Shown piece after piece: positions 59,123-64,000 of a stretch of 64,000 nt of DNA. Numbering within the stretch: position 1 is the stretch's first letter; every line of letters begins with the position of its first letter. Source of the stretch: an uncultured Bacteroides sp. GTDB lineage: Bacteria; Bacteroidota; Bacteroidia; Bacteroidales; Bacteroidaceae. Under the pieces are notes generated by a model. That model searched no databases. It was not told the DNA's origin and saw only the letters and a list, made by a program, of their open reading frames with translations. A program made the position numbers and the translations under genes. Location of the stretch: NCBI GenBank assembly GCA_944321465.1, contig CALULL010000006.1, positions 1-64,000 on the forward strand. Reading direction: 5' to 3'.

Positions 59123-59533
59123 GACATTATTTTGTCCCTATGAACGGGAATGAGGCTTTTTTTAGGCAAAGTGTCAGCACGGGATGCCTCCGTAGCCTGA
59201 CTATTTTCCAATCTGAAGAGCAAAAAGATACCCGGCAGGCGGGTCTGCCGGGTGAAGTGGCAAGCAAACTGCTCTTGGCGGAGGGGTGTGGGCTTGCTTT
59301 CTGTCAGAAGGTTAAATAATGTTACTAACGGGCTGGTGCCGTTCTCGGGGCCGGTTACAGGTTGTAAGCAGGGGGGGGTCGGCGTGTGCCACGGGCTTTT
59401 GAGGAGTGGCACGGGAGAGTGCCCACAGGCATGGCGGCCCTTTTTACTTACAAGTCGTAGCCTGGCTGTCCCTCCGGGCTTTTGTCCTTCGCGCTGCCCG
59501 CCACAGGCCGGAAGCGCGAAGGACGGCAACCGC
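59123..59533. other. 411-bp gap downstream of polA
   Basis: No gene supported. Holds two hairpins on the polA side: 59486-59522 and 59229-59252, the latter (ACCCGGCAG/CTGCCGGGT) followed by a T-run on the minus strand. Confidence 0.5.
59486..59522 (-). terminator. hairpin after polA
   Basis: CCTTCGCGCT pairs with AGCGCGAAGG, 11 bp past the polA stop. A second stem with a T-run at 59229-59252 may be the true terminator. Confidence 0.5.
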
Positions 59534-62371
59534 TTAGTGTGCCTCCAGCCAGTTGCTGCCCCAGCCGTAGTCGGCCTTCAGCGGGACGCGCATGGGGCAG
59601 GCGTTCTCCATTTCCTCTATGACGATTTGCTGCACCCGTTCGCGTTCGTCGGCGGGTACGCTGAAGTTCAGCTCGTCGTGCACTTGCAGAATCATTTTGC
59701 TGCGCAGGCGTTCGTCGGCGAAACGTTGCCCGATGCGTGCCATGGCCACCTTGATGATGTCTGCCGCGCTGCCCTGTATGGGGGCGTTGATGGCGTTGCG
59801 CTCGGCGTAGCCGCGCACGGTGGCGTTGTGCGAGTTGATGTCTGGCAGGAAGCGTTTGCGGTGGAAGATGGTTTCGACGAAACCCTTCTGCCGGGCGTTC
59901 TCAATGCTGCGTTCCATGTACTGCCTGATGCCGGGGTAGGTGGCGAAATAGTCGTCGATGAGCTGCCGCGCCTCTTGCCTGGACACGCCCATGCGCTCGG
60001 CCAGTCCGAAGGCCGAGATGCCGTAGATGATGCCGAAGTTGGCCGTCTTGGCTTTGCGCCTCATGTCGGGAGTAACGTCGGCAATGTCCACCTTGTAGAC
60101 TTTGGCTGCGGTGGCGGCGTGTATGTCGTGCCCGCCGCAGAAGGCTTCTATCATGTTCTCGTCGCCGCTGAGGTGGGCCATGATGCGCAGTTCTATCTGC
60201 GAGTAGTCGGCGGAGAAGAACAGGCAATCGTCGTCGGGGATGAAGGCTTTGCGTATCTCCTTTCCGTCCTCGTCGCGTATGGGGATGTTCTGCAGGTTGG
60301 GATTGCTGGAGCTGAGGCGGCCTGTGGCCGTGACGGCTTGGTTGAAGGTAGTGTGTATGCGTCCGGTTCTTGGGTTGATGAGTTGCGGCAGGGCTTCGAC
60401 GTAGGTTCCCAGCAGTTTCTTCAGTCCCCGGTAGTCCAGTATCTTGCCCACGATGGGGTGCTTGGCCCTCAGGCCTTCGAGTACCTCCTCGGAGGTGACG
60501 TACTGTCCGGTGCGGGTTTTCTTGGCTTTGTCGGTTATCTTGAGGCGGTCGAAGAGGACCTCGCCCACCTGTTTGGGCGAGCTGATGTTGAAGTCGGTTC
60601 CTGCCAGGTCGCATATTTCCTTCTCGATGGCCTGAAGTCGGGCGTTGAAGTGCTCGGCTGACAGGCGCAGGGCATCGGTGTCGATGCGCACGCCGTTCCA
60701 TTCCATTGTGACAAGGACGGGGACCAGCGGCATCTCTATGTCGGCAAACAGGCTTGTCATGCCTTGTCGCTTCAGTTCCTGGTCGAGTGTTTCCTTCAGT
60801 TGCAGGGTGATGTCGGCATCTTCGCAGGCATAGCGGTAGACGTCGCAGGGTGGGAGGTCGCGCATGTTTTTCTGCCCCTTCCCTTTGGGTCCTATCAGTT
60901 CCTCTATGTGGATGGTGCGGTAGTGCAGGTAGATTTCGGCCAGGTAGTCCATGTTATGACGCAGTTCGGGCTGTAGCACGTAGTGGGCCAGCATGGTGTC
61001 AAACAAGGGACCGTGCACCGTGGTGCCGTAGTTCTTCAGTACCAGCATGTCGTACTTGATGTTCTGGCCCACCTTCAGCGTGCGCGGGTTCTCGTAGAGG
61101 GGGCGCAGTTGGTCTACGATGCGCTGTGCCTCTTCGCGGATGGGGGGCACGGGGACGTACCAGGCCCGCCCCGGGGCATCGCTGAAGCTCATGCCCACCA
61201 GTTCGGCTTCCATTGGCTCGGTGCCGGTGGTCTCGGTGTCTATTGCAAGGATTTCCGTTGTCAGGAGTTTTTGAAGCATTTCGGCTCTTTTTTCTTCGCT
61301 GTCAACCAGTTGGTAGTCTGTTTGTAGGTCGGCAAGCGTTCTGAGAATGGTTTCTTTCGGAGCGTCCGTCTCCTCGGCCTGGTTTTCGGCAAAGAGCGAG
61401 CGTTGCGCGGTGGTGGCTTGGGCGGGGGTGGGAGAGGGGGCGGTGTCGAACAGCGTGGCCGGGGCGGAGGAGGGGGCCGACGGGGCGGCAGGACGTTCGC
61501 GCCGCAGCACGCGGTCGATGAGCGAGCGGAACTCCAGCTCCTCGAACAGCTGGCGCAGGCGGTCGGCATCCGGCTCCTCGCGGACAAGGGCCTGCATATC
61601 CAGTTCGATGGGTACGTCGGTCCTGATGGTGGCCAAGAACTTGGAGAACTGTATCTGCTCGCGGTTGGACTCCACCTTGGTGCGGAGGGCACCTTTCAGT
61701 TCGTCGGTGTGCTGTAGCAGGTTGTCGATATTCCCGAACTGGGCGATTAGCTTTTGGGCCGTCTTCTCGCCCACGCCGGGACAGCCGGGAATGTTGTCCG
61801 AAGCGTCGCCCATCAGGCCCAGCATGTCTGTCACTTGGGCGGTGGAGGCGATGCCGAACTTGGCTTTGACTTCCTCGACCCCCATCCGTTCGAAGCCGCC
61901 CGTGTGCTTGGGCCGGTAGATGTAGACGGTGCCTCCCACCAGTTGCCCGTAGTCCTTGTCGGGGGTCATCATGTAGGTGTCTATTTGCCGTCGGCCCGCT
62001 TCGGTGGCCAGTGTGCCTATAACGTCGTCGGCCTCGAAACCGGGTACTTCGAGTATGGGGATGCGGTAGGCCCGTATGATGTCCTTTATGACAGGCACGG
62101 CGAAGCGTATGCCCTCGGGTGTTTCCTCGCGTTGCGCCTTGTATTGTTCGTAGGCTTGGTGGCGGAACGTAGGCCCGGACGGGTCGAAGGCGATACCTAT
62201 ATGCGTGGGGGCATCCTTGCGCAGCACCTCCTCCAGCGTATTGACAAAGCCCAGTATGGCCGAAGTGTTCTGTCCCTTGGAGTTGATGCGCGGATTGCGT
62301 ATCAAGGCGTAGTAGGCACGGTAAATCAGTGCGTAAGCGTCAAGCAGAAATAATTTTTCATCAGGTCTCAT
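59534..62371 (-). CDS. polA: DNA polymerase I
   Basis: 945 residues. The N-terminal 290 residues are the 5' nuclease domain (FLLDAYALIYRAYYALIRNP, GFEADDVIGTLATEAGRRQI, DNIPGCPGVGEKTAQKLIAQ). The middle is a 3'-5' exonuclease with an intact metal site (ILAIDTETTGTEPM), so proofreading should work. The C-terminal polymerase has motif A (ADYSQIELRIMAHLSGD), motif B (RRKAKTANFGIIYGISAFG) and motif C (LQVHDELNF). It fills gaps and removes RNA primers in replication and repair. An unusual Pro/Ala/Ser/Thr-rich linker near residues 295-330 (APSAPSSAPATLFDTAPSPT) joins the first two domains. Divergent from the polyprenyl synthase gene. Confidence 0.97.
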   Translation of the reverse strand: MRPDEKLFLLDAYALIYRAYYALIRNPRINSKGQNTSAILGFVNTLEEVLRKDAPTHIGIAFDPSGPTFRHQAYEQYKAQREETPEGIRFAVPVIKDIIRAYRIPILEVPGFEADDVIGTLATEAGRRQIDTYMMTPDKDYGQLVGGTVYIYRPKHTGGFERMGVEEVKAKFGIASTAQVTDMLGLMGDASDNIPGCPGVGEKTAQKLIAQFGNIDNLLQHTDELKGALRTKVESNREQIQFSKFLATIRTDVPIELDMQALVREEPDADRLRQLFEELEFRSLIDRVLRRERPAAPSAPSSAPATLFDTAPSPTPAQATTAQRSLFAENQAEETDAPKETILRTLADLQTDYQLVDSEEKRAEMLQKLLTTEILAIDTETTGTEPMEAELVGMSFSDAPGRAWYVPVPPIREEAQRIVDQLRPLYENPRTLKVGQNIKYDMLVLKNYGTTVHGPLFDTMLAHYVLQPELRHNMDYLAEIYLHYRTIHIEELIGPKGKGQKNMRDLPPCDVYRYACEDADITLQLKETLDQELKRQGMTSLFADIEMPLVPVLVTMEWNGVRIDTDALRLSAEHFNARLQAIEKEICDLAGTDFNISSPKQVGEVLFDRLKITDKAKKTRTGQYVTSEEVLEGLRAKHPIVGKILDYRGLKKLLGTYVEALPQLINPRTGRIHTTFNQAVTATGRLSSSNPNLQNIPIRDEDGKEIRKAFIPDDDCLFFSADYSQIELRIMAHLSGDENMIEAFCGGHDIHAATAAKVYKVDIADVTPDMRRKAKTANFGIIYGISAFGLAERMGVSRQEARQLIDDYFATYPGIRQYMERSIENARQKGFVETIFHRKRFLPDINSHNATVRGYAERNAINAPIQGSAADIIKVAMARIGQRFADERLRSKMILQVHDELNFSVPADERERVQQIVIEEMENACPMRVPLKADYGWGSNWLEAH

Positions 62372-62432
62372 CGTTTTATCCTTTTTTTAGTGGTAAAAGT
62401 ACAAAAAAATACGTTAGTACGCGTTTTATTCT

Positions 62433-62440
62433 TAATTTTG
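62433..62440 (+). promoter_or_regulatory. -7 box for the polyprenyl synthase gene
   Basis: TAATTTTG matches TAnnTTTG, 20 bp upstream of ATG 62461. Confidence 0.6.
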
Positions 62441-62460
62441 CGCCCAAATCAACGGCTTAT

Positions 62461-63441
62461 ATGGATAGTCTATCCCTCATAAAGTGTCCCATAGAGGCGG
62501 AGTTCGAGGAGTTTAAGATACTCTTCGATGCCGCCTTTTTCTCTGCTTCCCCCAATGCTTTGCTGGGCAGCGTGCTTGAGCATATCCGCCAAAAGAGGGG
62601 AAAGATGATGCGTCCCATGCTTGTCTTGCTGGTTGCCAGGCTCTGGGGGGCGGTGATGCCTGCTACGTTGCACGCCGCTGTCTCCCTCGAACTGCTGCAC
62701 ACGGCCAGCCTGGTACACGACGATGTGGTGGACGAGAGCACCGAGCGGAGGGGACAGCGGTCGGTTTGCGCCATATTCGACAACAAGGTGGCTGTGCTGG
62801 CGGGCGACTACCTGCTGGCTACCGCGCTGATGGAAGTAAAACGCACGGGTAACCTCGATATTGTCGATACCGTCTCGAGCTTGGGGCGCGACTTGGCCGA
62901 GGGCGAGCTGTTGCAGCTCTCCAATGTGAACGATGCCCATCTCTCCGAAGCGGCCTACTACGACGTGATACGAAAGAAAACGGCTGCCCTCTTCTCGGCC
63001 TGCACCAAGGCGGCCGCCCTTTCGGTGGAAGCTGACAGCGGTCGGGTGGATTTTGCCCGCAGCCTGGGGGAGCGCATAGGCATCTGCTTCCAGATAAAGG
63101 ATGACATCTTCGACTATTACGAAAACCCTGGCATCGGGAAACCCACGGGCAACGACATGCTGGAGGGCAAACTGACGCTTCCCGTCCTCTATGCCCTCAA
63201 CTCCACACAGGATGCCGCCGCCCTTGAGCTGGCCTTGAAGGTGAAGGCGGGGAAGGCAACGACCGACGAGATAGCCCGGCTGGTGCAGTTCACCAAAGAA
63301 CACGGAGGCATTGAGTACGCCGTCGCCTCCATGCATCGCTACCGCGACGAGGCCTTGGCCCAGCTGGCCGGTCTGGCCGACACCGACGTGCGCCGCGCCC
63401 TGGAGGCTTATGTGGCCTACGTCGTCGACCGGGACAAATGA
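62461..63441 (+). CDS. trans-polyprenyl diphosphate synthase
   Basis: 326 residues from ATG at 62461. First aspartate-rich motif DDVVD in SLVHDDVVDESTERRG with the following RR; second motif DDIFD in CFQIKDDIFDYYENPGIGKP; GKMMRPMLVLLVARLWG is the substrate Lys/Arg region. Length and motifs fit octaprenyl/solanesyl-type synthases that build the side chain of menaquinone from isopentenyl diphosphate. Cytoplasmic, Mg-dependent. It shares a divergent region with polA and ends before a large hairpin. Confidence 0.92.
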   Translation: MDSLSLIKCPIEAEFEEFKILFDAAFFSASPNALLGSVLEHIRQKRGKMMRPMLVLLVARLWGAVMPATLHAAVSLELLHTASLVHDDVVDESTERRGQRSVCAIFDNKVAVLAGDYLLATALMEVKRTGNLDIVDTVSSLGRDLAEGELLQLSNVNDAHLSEAAYYDVIRKKTAALFSACTKAAALSVEADSGRVDFARSLGERIGICFQIKDDIFDYYENPGIGKPTGNDMLEGKLTLPVLYALNSTQDAAALELALKVKAGKATTDEIARLVQFTKEHGGIEYAVASMHRYRDEALAQLAGLADTDVRRALEAYVAYVVDRDK

Positions 63442-63483
63442 CTCCGCACCCTCCTCCCGACAATACATACTACCGACAACCGG

Positions 63484-63531
63484 ACGCCCCGGCAGGCAAG
63501 GACCCGCAAGAAGTCCTGCCTGCCGGGGCGT
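63484..63531. terminator. bidirectional terminator
   Basis: ACGCCCCGGCAGGCAAGGAC pairs with GTCCTGCCTGCCGGGGCGT (one bulge), between convergent genes ending at 63441 and 63553. Confidence 0.7.
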
Positions 63532-63552
63532 TTGAGTTGAGGGGCGGGCGCG

Positions 63553-64000
63553 TCAGAACGCTTTGGCTTCCTCGCCCAAGATGTCGCTTGCCAGTTTGTT
63601 GGCCAGACGGCTGGTGCCGAGGCGGAAGAGGCTGTTGTCAAGCCACTCCTTGCCCAGTATTTCCTTGACGATGGTGTAGTAGACCAGTGCGTCGCGCACC
63701 GTGCTGATGCCTCCTGCGGGCTTGAAGCCCACACGGCGGCCCGTCTGCTGATGGTATTCCTTGATGGCCTGGCACATGACGTAGGCGGCCTCGGGCGTGG
63801 CGGCAGGTTCGGTCTTGCCGGTGGAAGTCTTGATGAAGTCGGCCCCCGAGTACATGGCCAGGATGGAGGCCCGCTTGATGTTGGCCGCCGAGCCAAGTGC
63901 GCCCGTTTCGAGGATGACTTTCAGGGTGTGTTCCTTGCAGCTCTCCTTCAGTTCCTGCAGTTCGTCGCACATGCCCTCATAGTCGCCGTCGAGGAACTTG
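63553..64000 (-). CDS. deoC: deoxyribose-phosphate aldolase, N-terminus cut by window edge
   Basis: The visible 149 residues are the C-terminal part of a DeoC-type class I aldolase. LKVILETGALGSAANIKRAS (middle strands), GADFIKTSTGKTEPAATPEA with the Schiff-base lysine in the KTSTG motif, and GRRVGFKPAGGISTVRDALV with the second catalytic Lys are all present. It cleaves 2-deoxyribose-5-phosphate to glyceraldehyde-3-phosphate and acetaldehyde in deoxynucleoside catabolism. The frame stays open to the window end, so the start lies beyond it. Confidence 0.93.
   Translation of the reverse strand, partial: KFLDGDYEGMCDELQELKESCKEHTLKVILETGALGSAANIKRASILAMYSGADFIKTSTGKTEPAATPEAAYVMCQAIKEYHQQTGRRVGFKPAGGISTVRDALVYYTIVKEILGKEWLDNSLFRLGTSRLANKLASDILGEEAKAF

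Noticed and set aside
59252-60661. 469-codon plus-strand frame opposite polA
   Set aside because: Antisense to conserved polymerase motifs.

Overview
The window reads as the chromosome of a fairly GC-rich member of the Bacteroidales. Starts lack Shine-Dalgarno sequences. The -7 promoter box TAnnTTTG, often with TTG about 20 bp upstream, stands in front of many genes. The gene content also fits: a carboxypeptidase-like/TonB receptor, a GH84 hexosaminidase, a DUF4491 protein, an Lgt, and secreted proteins with C-terminal domains resembling type IX secretion signals. Genus cannot be fixed from the window alone.

Layout: 0-2.5 kb is an AT-rich accessory segment (secreted hypothetical, HNH endonuclease, XRE-like regulator) ending at a CAU-anticodon tRNA. 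2.7-8.2 kb holds an Lrp regulator with a DUF4491 membrane protein, two FKBP isomerases, an ATP-grasp-like protein and a secreted beta-propeller glycosidase. 8.2-17.8 kb holds a GltD-like oxidoreductase, an AraC regulator, an exported alpha/beta-hydrolase, dihydrolipoyl dehydrogenase, a PBP4-type peptidase and GH84. 18-28.7 kb is dominated by four large secreted proteins with similar C-terminal domains, two of them tandem paralogues, around a TPR/LuxR membrane regulator. 29-41 kb is housekeeping: ychF, lgt, dusB, a U32 peptidase preceded by a 24-residue membrane microprotein, thioesterase, dprA, a split LysO exporter, tRNA-Gln and exonuclease III. 41.4-47.4 kb is a lower-GC four-gene envelope operon (LPP20-like protein, LPP20/NTF2-like protein, PEGA/beta-barrel protein, transglutaminase-like protein). 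47.5-58.6 kb holds a further secreted protein, a second TPR/LuxR regulator followed by a very GC-rich HhH outer-membrane protein, an exported hypothetical and a large TonB receptor. 59-64 kb holds a small transcript candidate, polA, a polyprenyl synthase and the end of deoC.

The most unusual signal is a dispersed family of intergenic arrays. Each has a 22-bp period, most have exactly four units, and each unit is a 12-bp quasi-palindromic core (GCACA, then CC or GG, then TGTGC) plus a 10-bp GC-rich spacer. I find about twelve such arrays and one related 23-bp array. They lie between genes across most of the GC-rich part of the window and are missing from the AT-rich left end and the 41-47 kb operon. 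Core orientation flips between units, one array lies in a predicted 5' leader, and one unit forms the end of a coding sequence. I do not recognise this family.
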